Part shown: positions 27,589 through 36,538 of the stretch, in pieces | Numbering within the stretch: position 1 is the first letter of the stretch | Layout: each line of letters starts with the position of its first letter | From: DATLWN01 sp964422615 | Lineage (GTDB): Bacteria > Pseudomonadota > Zetaproteobacteria > Mariprofundales > Mariprofundaceae | NCBI GenBank assembly: GCA_964422615.1 | Contig: CAYRBJ010000008.1 | Location: 1-64,000 of the forward strand | DNA: 64,000 bases | Direction: 5' to 3' | Position numbers and translations under genes: made by a program | Notes under the pieces: model-generated | Told to the model about the DNA's origin: nothing | Database searches by the model: none | Seen by the model: only the letters and a program-made list of their open reading frames with translations

Positions 27589-27771
27589 CGGATGCCTCCT
27601 GCTGTGTCCCTGGCCTGGTGTTGGGAAGTGTAGAACATGGCCACGATTTTGCAGCGGCGATGGAGGGGGGATGTCGGGGGGCTAACAGTGGCGCGGATTT
27701 TCTGCGATACTGCGCCGCCCGGCGGCGATGCGCTCGCCGACCGGAAATACGGTGGAAGGTAGATCAGCGAG

Positions 27772-28842
27772 ATGTCAGCCCGTTACCAGACCGACGATTT
27801 GCGCATCCGCGGCATCCAGGAGGTGGCGCCGCCGCTGCGCGTGCACGAGGAATGCCCGGTGACCGACCGGGCCGCCGCCACGACCTGGCAGGCGCGCAGC
27901 GAGATCCACGACATCCTGTACGGCCAGGACGACCGCCTGCTGGTGGTCATCGGCCCCTGCTCCATCCACGATCCGGATGCCGCCATCGAATACGCGCTGA
28001 AGCTGAAGGCCATGCGCGAGGAATTGGCCGAGGACCTGTTGATCGTCATGCGCGTCTATTTCGAGAAACCGCGCACCACCGTAGGCTGGAAGGGCCTGAT
28101 CAACGATCCGAACCTCGACAACACCTTCGAAATCAACAAGGGCATCCGCCTGGCGCGCAAGCTGTTGGTGGACATCAACGCGCTGGGGATGCCGGCCGGC
28201 ACCGAGTTCCTCGACCTGATCACGCCACAGTACATCGCCGATCTGGTCAGCTGGGGGGCCATCGGTGCGCGCACCACCGAATCGCAGGGTCACCGTGAGC
28301 TGGCCTCCGGTCTGTCCTGCCCGGTCGGCTTCAAGAACGGCACCGACGGCGGCTACGGCATCGCCATCGACGCCATCCGCGCCGCCGCCCATCCGCATCA
28401 TTTCCTGTCGCTGACCAAGCACGGGCATTCGGCGATCTTCTCCACCAGCGGTAACGAGGACTGCCACATCATCCTGCGCGGCGGCAAGGAGCCGAACTAC
28501 CAGATGACGCAGGTGGCCGAAGCGCTGGCAGCGTTGGATGCCGCCGGCATCGCCACCGGCGTGATGATCGATTGCAGTCATGCCAACAGCCGCAAGCAGT
28601 ATCAGCGCCAGCTCGAGGTCGGGCGCGATGTCGCCGGGCAGCTGGCCGCCGGCAACCGCCGCATCATCGGCACCATGGTCGAGAGCCATCTGCACGAGGG
28701 GCGGCAGGATGTGAAGCCGGGCGTCGCCTTGAAGCACGGCGTCAGCATCACCGACGCATGCATTGGCTGGCAGGATTCGGCCGATCTGCTGCGCGTGTTC
28801 GCCGAGGGCGTTCGCCAGCGCCGGGCTGCGGGCCGGCCGTGA
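27772..28842 (+). CDS. aroG: 3-deoxy-D-arabino-heptulosonate 7-phosphate synthase, class I
   Basis: First step of the shikimate pathway, joining PEP and erythrose 4-phosphate. 356 residues of the AroF/G/H type: VIGPCSIHDPDAA (metal Cys), MRVYFEKPRTTVGWKGLINDP, GARTTESQGHRELASGLSCPVGFKNGTDG and IDCSHANSRK. The E. coli isozymes differ in feedback inhibition; I cannot tell which aromatic amino acid acts here. The stop overlaps the GTG start of lipA. Confidence 0.94.
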   Translation: MSARYQTDDLRIRGIQEVAPPLRVHEECPVTDRAAATTWQARSEIHDILYGQDDRLLVVIGPCSIHDPDAAIEYALKLKAMREELAEDLLIVMRVYFEKPRTTVGWKGLINDPNLDNTFEINKGIRLARKLLVDINALGMPAGTEFLDLITPQYIADLVSWGAIGARTTESQGHRELASGLSCPVGFKNGTDGGYGIAIDAIRAAAHPHHFLSLTKHGHSAIFSTSGNEDCHIILRGGKEPNYQMTQVAEALAALDAAGIATGVMIDCSHANSRKQYQRQLEVGRDVAGQLAAGNRRIIGTMVESHLHEGRQDVKPGVALKHGVSITDACIGWQDSADLLRVFAEGVRQRRAAGRP

Positions 28843-29756
28843 GCCGAAAGGTCATCCCGATCGAGGCCCACGGTGCCGAGGCGCCGATGGCGCCGAAGCC
28901 GGCCTGGCTGAAGGTGAAGGCCCCCTTGTCGCCGGAGTACCGGCGGCTTGTGAAACTGATGCGCGATCAGAGGCTGAACACCGTCTGCGAGGAGGCGAGC
29001 TGCCCGAACATCGGCGAGTGCTGGCAGCACGGCTCGGCCACGTTCATGATCCTGGGCCGGGTCTGCACCCGCACCTGTGCCTTCTGCGACGTCGCCACCG
29101 GTCGCCCCGATGTGGTCGATGTCGAGGAGCCGCGGCACCTGGCCGAGGCCGTCGAGGCCATGGGCCTGAGGCACGTGGTGATCACGTCGGTGGACCGCGA
29201 CGATCTGCCGGATGGCGGTGCCGGGCATTATGCCGATACGATCAACATCGTCAGGCAGCGTTGCCCCGAGGTGACGATCGAGGTGCTGACACCGGATTTC
29301 CAGCGCAAGCCCGATGCCTGTCTGCAGACGGTGATCACCGCCCGTCCCGACATCTTCAACCACAACCTGGAAACGGTGCCGCGGCTGTACCGCTCGGTGC
29401 GCCCAGGGGCGCGCTACTTCACAAGCCTGCGCCTGCTTCAGCGCGCCAAGGAACTGGATGCCTCGGTGGTCACGAAGTCCGGCATCATGGTCGGCCTGGG
29501 CGAAGAGCGCGACGAGGTACTGCAGGTGCTCGACGACATGCGCGAGGCGGGGGTGGACGTTCTGACCGTCGGCCAGTATCTGCGTCCTTCCGCCAATCAC
29601 CACCCGGTGCTGCGCTACTGGACGCCCGACGAGTTCGAGGATCTGAAGTACCTGGCCGAGAAGAAGGGCTTCGGCATGGTGGCCGCAGGCCCCTTGGTGC
29701 GCTCCTCGTTCCATGCCGAGGATGTGTTCAAGGCGCTCACGCTGCGCAAGCCATAA
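28839..29756 (+). CDS. lipA: Lipoyl synthase
   Basis: Radical-SAM enzyme inserting two sulfurs into octanoyl lysine of lipoyl domains. The auxiliary-cluster motif CEEASCPNIGEC and the SAM-cluster motif CTRTCAFC are intact, with VTSVDRDDLPDGG and the C-terminal SSFHAE serine region. The frame also runs open upstream inside aroG; the GTG overlapping the aroG stop (GTGA) is the best start by coupling. ATG at 28887 is an alternative. Its substrates are the lipoyl domains of pdhC and lpdA. No lipB is nearby. Confidence 0.93.
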   Translation: MSRKVIPIEAHGAEAPMAPKPAWLKVKAPLSPEYRRLVKLMRDQRLNTVCEEASCPNIGECWQHGSATFMILGRVCTRTCAFCDVATGRPDVVDVEEPRHLAEAVEAMGLRHVVITSVDRDDLPDGGAGHYADTINIVRQRCPEVTIEVLTPDFQRKPDACLQTVITARPDIFNHNLETVPRLYRSVRPGARYFTSLRLLQRAKELDASVVTKSGIMVGLGEERDEVLQVLDDMREAGVDVLTVGQYLRPSANHHPVLRYWTPDEFEDLKYLAEKKGFGMVAAGPLVRSSFHAEDVFKALTLRKP

Positions 29757-29845
29757 TTGCGCCGATTGTCATTTGTACTCTGCGTCACGATAAATACAGT
29801 TGAACCCCATTAGCTTGGCCATATGTCCAAGTTTCAGGGGGATAC

Positions 29846-30430
29846 ATGAACAAGGTTATTCTTCGAATCTCAGTTCTCGTTGCCTGCATCGGCATGCTTT
29901 CCTCGTGCATGCCCATCCATACCAATGGGGATTCACCGAAGGCAAAACGCGATGCGATCCTTCACATGCGCAGTGAAACACTGGCGCAGCTATACAAGAT
30001 TCATCCATCTGCACGCACCGATATCCGCAGGGCAGCCGGCTACGCCGTGTTCAGCGATGTCGGTGTCAACATCATTTTGATATCCGCTGGCGGCGGCGAG
30101 GGCGTGGCGCACGACAATCGTACGGGACGGAACATCTACATGAAGATGATCTCCGGCGGCGTGGGCCCCGGGCTCGGCATCAAGGACTTCCGCGGCGTGT
30201 TCGTGTTCCATACCCGCAAGGCGTTCGATCAGTTCGTCGACAGCGGTTGGGAGGGCACCGCCCAGGCCGATGCCGCCGCCAAGTCGGGCAAGAAGGGCAA
30301 GGCGGTAGCCGGTGCGATTACCGTTGCTAAAAACGTGGACCTGTACCAGATCACCGAGAACGGCCTGGCGCTGCAGGCCACGCTCCAGGGTACCAAGTAC
30401 TACAAGGACGACGAGCTGAACGGCAAATAA
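29846..30430 (+). CDS. SYLF-domain (YSC84-like) lipoprotein
   Basis: 194 residues with a lipoprotein signal peptide (lipobox LSSC, C21). A SYLF/YSC84 lipid-binding domain follows: AAGYAVFSDVGVNIILISAGGGEG, YMKMISGGVGPGLGIKDFRGVFVF and NVDLYQITENGLALQATLQG. Bacterial members are periplasmic or outer-membrane proteins of unclear role, thought to bind lipids. AGGGGG lies 6 bp before the ATG. Monocistronic by spacing. Confidence 0.82.
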   Translation: MNKVILRISVLVACIGMLSSCMPIHTNGDSPKAKRDAILHMRSETLAQLYKIHPSARTDIRRAAGYAVFSDVGVNIILISAGGGEGVAHDNRTGRNIYMKMISGGVGPGLGIKDFRGVFVFHTRKAFDQFVDSGWEGTAQADAAAKSGKKGKAVAGAITVAKNVDLYQITENGLALQATLQGTKYYKDDELNGK

Positions 30431-30616
30431 GGCGGCCGGACGCAGCACGGCACCACGGAACGCCGGGGTGGGAGCATTGGCCTGCAAGGGCAAACGGTGA
30501 GAAGCCATCGATTTAATGCGGCCAATATCGGATCAGTGATGGTATAGTGCGCTCTGTGGGCAGGGGGCTGCATGCCGACAGGCATACAGAGCCGGTGTTT
30601 ACGGGAGGGTGAAAGG

Positions 30617-31750
30617 ATGATCCGCTATGTTGCCGGCCCGGAGCTTTGGCCCGAGGAGCAACACGGCCTGTATGCGCTGCGCCGGCGCGGGCTGTCGTTG
30701 GGCTGGGTGCTTGAGGCTACGCGTCCCGAGATGCCGGAGGCCGCACAGATCGAGCGGGCGTGGCATGCCGACGAGGCCGCGATGCTGCCCGGTTTTGTCA
30801 TGGCCAACGTACAACAGCATGCCGACGATGTCGCCTGCGCCCGGCGCCTGATGGAAGATACCGTGGACGAAAAGGACGTGATTGATCAGTTCGGGGCCGA
30901 GCCCTATGCCTCGCGTCTGGCCGGGCGCTTCGCGCTGGTGGCCTCGGTGCATGACGAGGGTGACCGTCAGGAGATCGAGAAGTTGCTCTTCGATGCCGAA
31001 AAGGACGGCGAGGTCATCGGCGAGGAGCTGTGGTGCAAGGTATCGTGGCTGTCCTATCATCCCGACGATGTGTCATTGCGATTCCGCTTTTCCTACGGCA
31101 TCGAGGGGTTCGAGGATGTTGCCGCCGATCCGCTGCGTCAGCGGCTGGCGGCCGAACTGACGGATGTGATCTTTCCCGAATCGGCGGTGTTGGCCGAATG
31201 CCCGCAGGTGCACGCGCTGATTGCCCGTCTTCTGAACACGGACAAGGTGCTGTACGGTGAACGCATTGTCTATTTCAATGCCCCGGACGGCGGCGCCCAG
31301 ATGCACCACGATGTCGAGCGGGGGCATGCTGGCGTGGTGTTCGCCCAGCTTTCCGGCCAAACCTTCTGGCTGGCCCTGTCCAAGCCGAAGCTGATGGACG
31401 AGATCGCGGATTTTTTGACGCGGGCGGATGCCGAGAGCGAACTGGCGCGGGCGCTGCCGAAGGCGGCACAGCGCCGTGAACTGTGTCGGCTTGCCGCCGA
31501 TCGCGAGCTGCTTTCCGAATACATGGAACGCTTCGACCATGAACTGGTGGAGGCGCTCGTGGACAGGGTGCCGGCCTTCATCGAACACCTGGTGTCAGGC
31601 GGCTATGCCCATATGCTGCGGCCGGGCGATGCCATCCTGCTGCCGCAGCGGGATACCGACCATTGCGTCTGGCATTCGGTGTTCTGTCTCGGCGATGAGC
31701 CGGGGGAATCACTGTCCTTCGCCGTGCGCCCGCTTGCCCAGCAGTCCTAA
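30617..31750 (+). CDS. Unrecognised 377-residue protein with JmjC/cupin-like C-terminal part
   Basis: I do not recognise the full family. Residues 1-190 are helical and acidic (for example RRLMEDTVDEKDVIDQFGAE). The C-terminal part looks like a cupin/JmjC barrel: YFNAPDGGAQMHHDVERGH gives an H230-x-D232 pair. GQTFWLALSKPKL resembles the sugar-phosphate-like strand after the first motif. RPGDAILLPQRDTDHCVWHSV gives a candidate distal H353. This is the layout of Fe(II)/2-oxoglutarate oxygenases, but it is an inference. GGGAGG and GAAAGG precede the ATG; in-frame upstream codons lack a good site. Confidence 0.6.
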   Translation: MIRYVAGPELWPEEQHGLYALRRRGLSLGWVLEATRPEMPEAAQIERAWHADEAAMLPGFVMANVQQHADDVACARRLMEDTVDEKDVIDQFGAEPYASRLAGRFALVASVHDEGDRQEIEKLLFDAEKDGEVIGEELWCKVSWLSYHPDDVSLRFRFSYGIEGFEDVAADPLRQRLAAELTDVIFPESAVLAECPQVHALIARLLNTDKVLYGERIVYFNAPDGGAQMHHDVERGHAGVVFAQLSGQTFWLALSKPKLMDEIADFLTRADAESELARALPKAAQRRELCRLAADRELLSEYMERFDHELVEALVDRVPAFIEHLVSGGYAHMLRPGDAILLPQRDTDHCVWHSVFCLGDEPGESLSFAVRPLAQQS

Positions 31751-31835
31751 GCCTTACCGCTCAGGCGGGCAGGTCATGCACCGCGCTTTCCACTTGCCCA
31801 TTCTCGTGTAACGCCGGTATGCGATAGCCGGCCGG

Positions 31836-33119
31836 TCAGGCGTTGGGTTTTCCGCCGCGCCTGGAGTCATGTCGGCGCGGCCGGCGATTCTTGCCCCCCT
31901 CGGGTCGCGCCTGCTGGCGGTCCTCGGCGCCGGTGCCTTCGGCATGGCGCTCGGGACGCGTCGGCTTGCCGATGTCCAGGCGCGCATGGTCCCAGGCTGG
32001 CACCGGGATGCTGTGGCCGATGTAGGCCTCGATATCCGGCAGCCCGAAACAGAAGCGTTCGCAGGCGAACGAGATCGCCACACCGGTGGCGCCGGCACGG
32101 GCCGTGCGTCCGATGCGGTGCACATAGTCCTGTGCATCCTCCGGCAGATCGTAGTTGAACACGTGTGTGACGTTATCGATGTGCAGTCCGCGGCTGGCCA
32201 CGTCGGTGGCGACGAGCAGGTGCAGCTTGCCCTGGCCGAAATCCTCGAGGATGCGCAGGCGCTTCTTCTGGCGCACGTCGCCGGACAGGATGCCGACATC
32301 GAAGCCGTACCGGGCCAGCTTGTCCGCCAGGCGCTCGCCGGTGCGTTTCTCGTTGATGAAGATCATGCCGCGCTCGACGTTCTGCTCGCGCAGCAGGCTG
32401 ACCAACAGCGGAAACTTCTCGTCCATGCCGGTGTGGTACAGGGCTTCCTTGATGTTGCTGGCCGTGATGTCGCCCTCCTCGGCGCGCAGCTTGACCGGGT
32501 TGTTCATGTGTTCGTACGCGAGCTCCAGCACGCGGTGAGACAGCGTGGCCGAGAACAGCATCGCCTGACGCTTGTCATAGGGCGGCAGGCGGCGCATCAG
32601 GTAGCGCAGGTCCTTGATGAAACCGAGATCGAACATGCGGTCGGCCTCGTCCACCACCAGCATCTCGCAGTGCTTGAGCGAGAAGCACCCCTGTTTGAAG
32701 TAGTCGATCAGCCGGCCGGGCGTGCCGATCAGGATGTCCACACCCTCATCGAAGGCCTGCTTCTGCTTGTCATAGTCCACGCCGCCGAACACCACGTGCA
32801 ATTTCAGGTCGGTGTGCGCGGCCAGCTTCTTGGCATCGGCGGAAATCTGTGCCACCAGTTCGCGCGTCGGGGCGATGATCAGGGCGCGCGGATCACGGGG
32901 CCGGCGGCCGTCGCGCGCGCCATGGTTCGACAGATGGGTGATGGTGGTGATCAGGAAGGCGGCGGTTTTTCCGGTGCCGGTGCGGCCCTGGCCGGCCACG
33001 TCCTTCCCCGCCAGCGTCAGCGGCAGCGCCACCTCCTGCACGGCGGTCAGATCGCTGAAGCCGAGATCGTTGATGGCCTGCAACAGCGGCTTGGGCAGAG
33101 TGAGTTCGTCAAAGCGCAT
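31836..33119 (-). CDS. rhlB: DEAD-box RNA helicase RhlB-like
   Basis: 427 residues beginning MRFDELTLPKPLLQAINDLGF. Closest by eye to RhlB: LPLTLAGKDVAGQGRTGTGKT, GVDILIGTPGRLIDYFKQ, DEADRMFDLGFIKDLRYLMRRLP, SGDVRQKKRLRILEDF and HVFNYDLPEDAQDYVHRIGRT. A basic Arg/Gly-rich C-terminal tail follows. RhlB unwinds RNA for the degradosome in enterics; whether RNase E partners it here is unknown. Start chosen at the ATG with AGGA 9 bp upstream; the longer frame adds 24 unlikely residues. Confidence 0.9.
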   Translation of the reverse strand: MRFDELTLPKPLLQAINDLGFSDLTAVQEVALPLTLAGKDVAGQGRTGTGKTAAFLITTITHLSNHGARDGRRPRDPRALIIAPTRELVAQISADAKKLAAHTDLKLHVVFGGVDYDKQKQAFDEGVDILIGTPGRLIDYFKQGCFSLKHCEMLVVDEADRMFDLGFIKDLRYLMRRLPPYDKRQAMLFSATLSHRVLELAYEHMNNPVKLRAEEGDITASNIKEALYHTGMDEKFPLLVSLLREQNVERGMIFINEKRTGERLADKLARYGFDVGILSGDVRQKKRLRILEDFGQGKLHLLVATDVASRGLHIDNVTHVFNYDLPEDAQDYVHRIGRTARAGATGVAISFACERFCFGLPDIEAYIGHSIPVPAWDHARLDIGKPTRPERHAEGTGAEDRQQARPEGGKNRRPRRHDSRRGGKPNA

Positions 33120-33224
33120 ATGAATGGTATCCTGTGAGCATGAACCTTGCATGCAAAGGGACAGCATACGGGACATTCGATTGCCTGGCAAAAGCGATGC
33201 GATTATCGTTCACGTCCCCCCCCT

Positions 33225-33301
33225 GGGCCCATAGCTCAATTGGTTAGAGCTACCGGCTCATAACCGGTTGGTTCCAGGTTCGAGTCCTGGTGGGCCCACC
33301 A
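33225..33301 (+). tRNA. tRNA with CAT anticodon, most likely tRNA-Ile2 (lysidine-modified)
   Basis: 77 nt with an acceptor stem GGGCCCA / TGGGCCC, discriminator A and encoded CCA. The anticodon loop CTCATAA gives CAU. Acceptor positions 4 and 5 are C-G pairs, the known recognition feature for TilS, which favours minor isoleucine tRNA reading AUA after lysidine modification over elongator tRNA-Met. It is not an initiator (paired 1-72). Confidence 0.93.
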
Positions 33302-33350
33302 GTCCAGCCCGCGGGCATATGGGGGGAGTTTTCGCACAGAGGTACATCAT

Positions 33351-33599
33351 ATGATGGCTGGTCCCGACAGGGTTGACCCCGAACAATTGCGAAGCCTCAT
33401 ACTGGCGGCGATGCCGGATGCCGAGGTCGAGGTGAAGCTGTATGCAGGGGATGACCATTTCGAGATGAGCGTGGCCTCATCGAGGTTTGCCGGGAAATCG
33501 CGGGTGGCCCAGCATAAGATGGTGTACGATGCGTTGGGCGCGCACATGCAAGAGGCCGTGCATGCGCTGGCCCTGAAAACCCGCGTACTACATGATTGA
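33351..33599 (+). CDS. BolA/IbaG-family protein
   Basis: 82 residues with the class II KH-like BolA fold: AMPDAEVEVKLYAGDDHFEMSV, then FAGKSRVAQHKMVYDALG and ALALKTRV. The invariant His in AQHKMVY is the Fe-S ligand when partnered with a monothiol glutaredoxin. The adjacent grxD gene 9 bp downstream supports that partnership. Small size and short loop suggest the IbaG/YrbA branch. AGAGG lies 8 bp upstream. Confidence 0.9.
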   Translation: MMAGPDRVDPEQLRSLILAAMPDAEVEVKLYAGDDHFEMSVASSRFAGKSRVAQHKMVYDALGAHMQEAVHALALKTRVLHD

Positions 33600-33608
33600 G
33601 GTGATTTC

Positions 33609-33932
33609 ATGGATGAGATTCAGAAACAGATCGACAAATTGGTACATGAGCACGATATCATTCTGTTCATGAAGGGCACGCCGCAATTTCCGCAATGCGG
33701 ATTCTCGCAGCGCGTGACCCAGATTCTCGGTGGCTATGAGGTGCCGTATGTAGCCGTCAATGTGCTGCTCGACCCGGCGGTACGCGAGGGCATCAAGGCC
33801 TACGCCAACTGGCCGACTATCCCGCAGCTGTACGTCAAGGGCGAGTTCGTCGGCGGCTGTGATATCGTGACCGAGATGCACGACTCAGGAGAACTGCATG
33901 CATTGCTCGACCCGTTGCACAAGGCCGGGTAA
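33609..33932 (+). CDS. grxD: Monothiol glutaredoxin (Grx4 type)
   Basis: 107 residues. The CGFS active site lies in FPQCGFSQRVTQIL, preceded by ILFMKGTPQ and followed by WPTIPQLYVKGEFVGGCDI. Such proteins bind a [2Fe-2S] cluster as a dimer or with BolA and deliver Fe-S clusters or report iron status. Cotranscribed with the BolA-family gene. Confidence 0.95.
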   Translation: MDEIQKQIDKLVHEHDIILFMKGTPQFPQCGFSQRVTQILGGYEVPYVAVNVLLDPAVREGIKAYANWPTIPQLYVKGEFVGGCDIVTEMHDSGELHALLDPLHKAG

Positions 33933-34076
33933 AGGGGGCAAGGCTTGAGCGCGTATGGGCGCTGGTCTATAACCCTGGGAGGCATGATATTCTCACGGCC
34001 TGATCCGATGGTGGCCACCCCGGCACCGAAAACCGTGGAACTGGCAGGTCCGTCGGACCGCAGAGCCTCGCACTAA

Positions 34077-35480
34077 GTGCAACCCAAGCTATCCCAGAAA
34101 CTCGGTCAGCGCCTGGCGCTGACCCCGCAGTTGACCCAGAGCCTGAAGGTTCTGGCCATGAATGCCATGGATCTGGAGGCCTATCTGGAGGAATGCCTGG
34201 AAAGCAACCCGATGCTGGAGATGACGGCGCCGGAGGCGGAGACGGAGATGCCGGCTGCGAACGACGGCCGCGATTCCGAAGAGATGGATGCATGGCAGGA
34301 CAGCGGTGACAGCCGCTGGGAACAGCTCTATGCGCCTTCCTCCAGTGCCGGTCGCGATGACTTTCCGAATCGTGAACAGAACTGGCATGAGGAACAGAAC
34401 ATCGGCGAATCACTGCATGAGCAGATCAACCAGCAGCCGATGTCCGAGCAGGAACGGGCGGTGGCGCATGCGCTGATCGATTCGCTGGACGATGATGGCT
34501 ATTTCCGTGCCGACCCAGCCGCCCTGGCTGCGGCACTCGGCGTTTCCGCCGAGATGGTGGTCGATGTGCTTGAACAGGTGGTGCAGGAACTGGAGCCTGC
34601 CGGCATTGGTGCCCGCGATCTGAGCGAGTGCCTGCTGCTGCAACTCGACGACGACGAGCCGTCGACCGCCATGGTAAGGCGCTTGCTGCTGCATTATGCC
34701 GATGACCTGTTCGATGATGATCAAACCCTGGCCGGCAAGGTGGGCCGTGCCGTCGACGACGTGGTGCAGGCCCGGGCGCGCATGCGCCGGCTCGATCCCT
34801 TTCCGGGCCACGGCATGCACGGCGAACAGAACTATTTTGTGCAACCGGAGATCGTGTTCCGACGCACAGCAAACGGTGAGATCCAGATCGAGATCCCCAG
34901 CTACGGCTGGCGCGGCATCCGCCTGAACGAACAATGGCAGGGCCGCCGGTGGGCGGGCAGTGATCGCGAGTTCATCGATCACGCCACGCGCGAGGCCAAG
35001 TGGCTGATTTACGCCATCGAGCAGCGCGGCGAGACGCTGATGAAGGTGGCCCAGTGTCTGGCCAGGCGGCAACGTGCCTTCCTCGATCACGGGATTCTGG
35101 GCTTGAAGCCGCTGACGTTGCAGGATGTGGCCGAGGAGGTGGGGTTGCACGAATCGACGATCTCGCGGGTCACCAACGGCAAGTATGCGGAAACGCCGTT
35201 GGGACTGATTGAGATGCGCCGGTTCTTTTCATCGGGATTGCCGACGCGCGGGGGCGGCAGCATCTCCGTGTACCGCGTGCAGCAGCGCGTCAAGTCGCTG
35301 ATCGAGACCGAGCCGGCCGGGCGTCCGATCTCCGATCAGGATATTGCTGACCGCTTGCAGGCGGAAGGCATCGATATTGCTCGCCGAACCGTAGCCAAAT
35401 ATCGAGAGAATCTTGGATTGCCGCCGAGCAGCCAAAGACGGCGTTCCGTCAGGGAACGCCCGACATTACAGAGGGGGTAG
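34077..35480 (+). CDS. rpoN: RNA polymerase sigma-54 factor
   Basis: 467 residues. Region I is Gln/Leu-rich (LSQKLGQRLALTPQLTQSLKVLAM); the acidic region II follows; the core-binding domain and HTH (LQDVAEEVGLHESTISRVTNGKY) lead to the RpoN box ARRTVAKYRENLGLP. GTG start, weak ribosome-binding site. Sigma-54 needs AAA+ activators; one candidate with an altered contact loop is encoded at 44.1 kb. First gene of the hpf-ptsN-hprK-rapZ-PTS operon. Confidence 0.96.
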   Translation: MQPKLSQKLGQRLALTPQLTQSLKVLAMNAMDLEAYLEECLESNPMLEMTAPEAETEMPAANDGRDSEEMDAWQDSGDSRWEQLYAPSSSAGRDDFPNREQNWHEEQNIGESLHEQINQQPMSEQERAVAHALIDSLDDDGYFRADPAALAAALGVSAEMVVDVLEQVVQELEPAGIGARDLSECLLLQLDDDEPSTAMVRRLLLHYADDLFDDDQTLAGKVGRAVDDVVQARARMRRLDPFPGHGMHGEQNYFVQPEIVFRRTANGEIQIEIPSYGWRGIRLNEQWQGRRWAGSDREFIDHATREAKWLIYAIEQRGETLMKVAQCLARRQRAFLDHGILGLKPLTLQDVAEEVGLHESTISRVTNGKYAETPLGLIEMRRFFSSGLPTRGGGSISVYRVQQRVKSLIETEPAGRPISDQDIADRLQAEGIDIARRTVAKYRENLGLPPSSQRRRSVRERPTLQRG

Positions 35481-35483
35481 AGC

Positions 35484-36050
35484 ATGCAAGTGTCGATTAC
35501 AGGGCGGAACATGGAATTGACGGATCCGCTGAAGGAGTACGTCAACGACAAGTTGCAGCACCTGAAGCATTCGTTTGACCATGTGGTGGATGTGCATGTG
35601 GTGCTGTCGGTGCAGAAGTTCCATCATCAGTGCGAGATCACCATCCAGGCCAGCGGCATGGTGGTCCATGCCAAGCATGATTCCGAGGATATGTATGCCT
35701 CGATCGACGGTGTGGTCGACAAGCTAAACCGCCAGCTCAAGCGTTACCGCGCAAAGATGCATCGCCATCAGAGCAATCATGGCCAGCGCAAGGGCCGCGA
35801 GATCAAGGTGTCCCACCGGGTGGTGAGCATGCCGCCGCATGAGGAACTGGCGGAGGATCAACAGCCGGAAACCGTGCATCACGAGGAGATGGCGGTCAAG
35901 CCGATGTCGGTGGACGAGGCGGTGATGCAGATGGAGCTTTCCGAGCAGCAGCCGCTGATCGTATTCACCAATCAGGAAACGGAAAGCCTGAATGTCATCT
36001 ACCGTCGGACGGACGGACAATTGGGTTGGATCGAGCCGACCCCATCCTGA
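35484..36050 (+). CDS. hpf: Ribosome hibernation promoting factor, long form
   Basis: 188 residues, twice the length of the enteric short HPF. The N-terminal domain (1-100, MQVSITGRNMELTDPLKEYV) binds the 30S decoding region. After a His/Gln-rich linker, the C-terminal dimerisation domain (about 135-185: KPMSVDEAVMQMEL, then NVIYRRTDGQLGWIEP) is that of long HPF, which alone joins ribosomes into 100S dimers. GGGGG precedes the ATG; 3 bp after rpoN. Confidence 0.94.
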   Translation: MQVSITGRNMELTDPLKEYVNDKLQHLKHSFDHVVDVHVVLSVQKFHHQCEITIQASGMVVHAKHDSEDMYASIDGVVDKLNRQLKRYRAKMHRHQSNHGQRKGREIKVSHRVVSMPPHEELAEDQQPETVHHEEMAVKPMSVDEAVMQMELSEQQPLIVFTNQETESLNVIYRRTDGQLGWIEPTPS

Positions 36051-36079
36051 TGCGCTAGGGTGGAGCACGGAGAAACGGA

Positions 36080-36538
36080 ATGGCCAAATCTGACCGCTTG
36101 ATTCCTCCGGATCATATCCTTCTTGATTCGGGGGCAGGCAGTAAACGGGCGCTGATCACGGAACTGGCCAGTGTGTTGCCCGCGATGGATCCGGATCCGG
36201 TGCTGGAGGTGGTGATGGCCCGCGAACAGCTCGGCAGCACGGGTATCGGCAATGGCGTGGCCATCCCGCACGGACGGCTGCCCGATCTGTCGGAGCCGGT
36301 ACTGGCCCTGGCCCGGCACAAGGGCGGCATCGATTTCGATGCCATCGACGGCAAACCGGTGCATATCGCCATCATGCTGCTGGTACCCCAGGAGGCGGAA
36401 CGCGGCCATCTGGAACTGCTGGCGCATCTGGCCAGGACGCTGCAGCAGGAGCATGTGCGGCGCGAGATCATGGAGGCCGAAACGGCGGAGCAGATATCGC
36501 GCGTATTCTCCACCATGCCCCGGAGCGCAGTGGCATGA
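36080..36538 (+). CDS. ptsN: Nitrogen-regulatory PTS enzyme IIA
   Basis: 152 residues of the EIIA(Ntr)/fructose type. The phosphorylated His is in GVAIPHGRLPDL, followed by LALARHKGGIDFDAIDGKPVHIAIMLLVPQ. In other proteobacteria its phosphorylation state controls potassium transport, stress responses and carbon/nitrogen balance. Here the phosphodonor is probably the HPr encoded downstream. It overlaps hprK by 4 bp (ATGA). Confidence 0.94.
   Translation: MAKSDRLIPPDHILLDSGAGSKRALITELASVLPAMDPDPVLEVVMAREQLGSTGIGNGVAIPHGRLPDLSEPVLALARHKGGIDFDAIDGKPVHIAIMLLVPQEAERGHLELLAHLARTLQQEHVRREIMEAETAEQISRVFSTMPRSAVA

Noticed and set aside
33225..33301. Initiator or elongator tRNA-Met
   Set aside because: Initiator is excluded by the paired first base. 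Elongator Met remains possible but the C4-G69 and C5-G68 pairs fit the TilS-recognised tRNA-Ile2 better.
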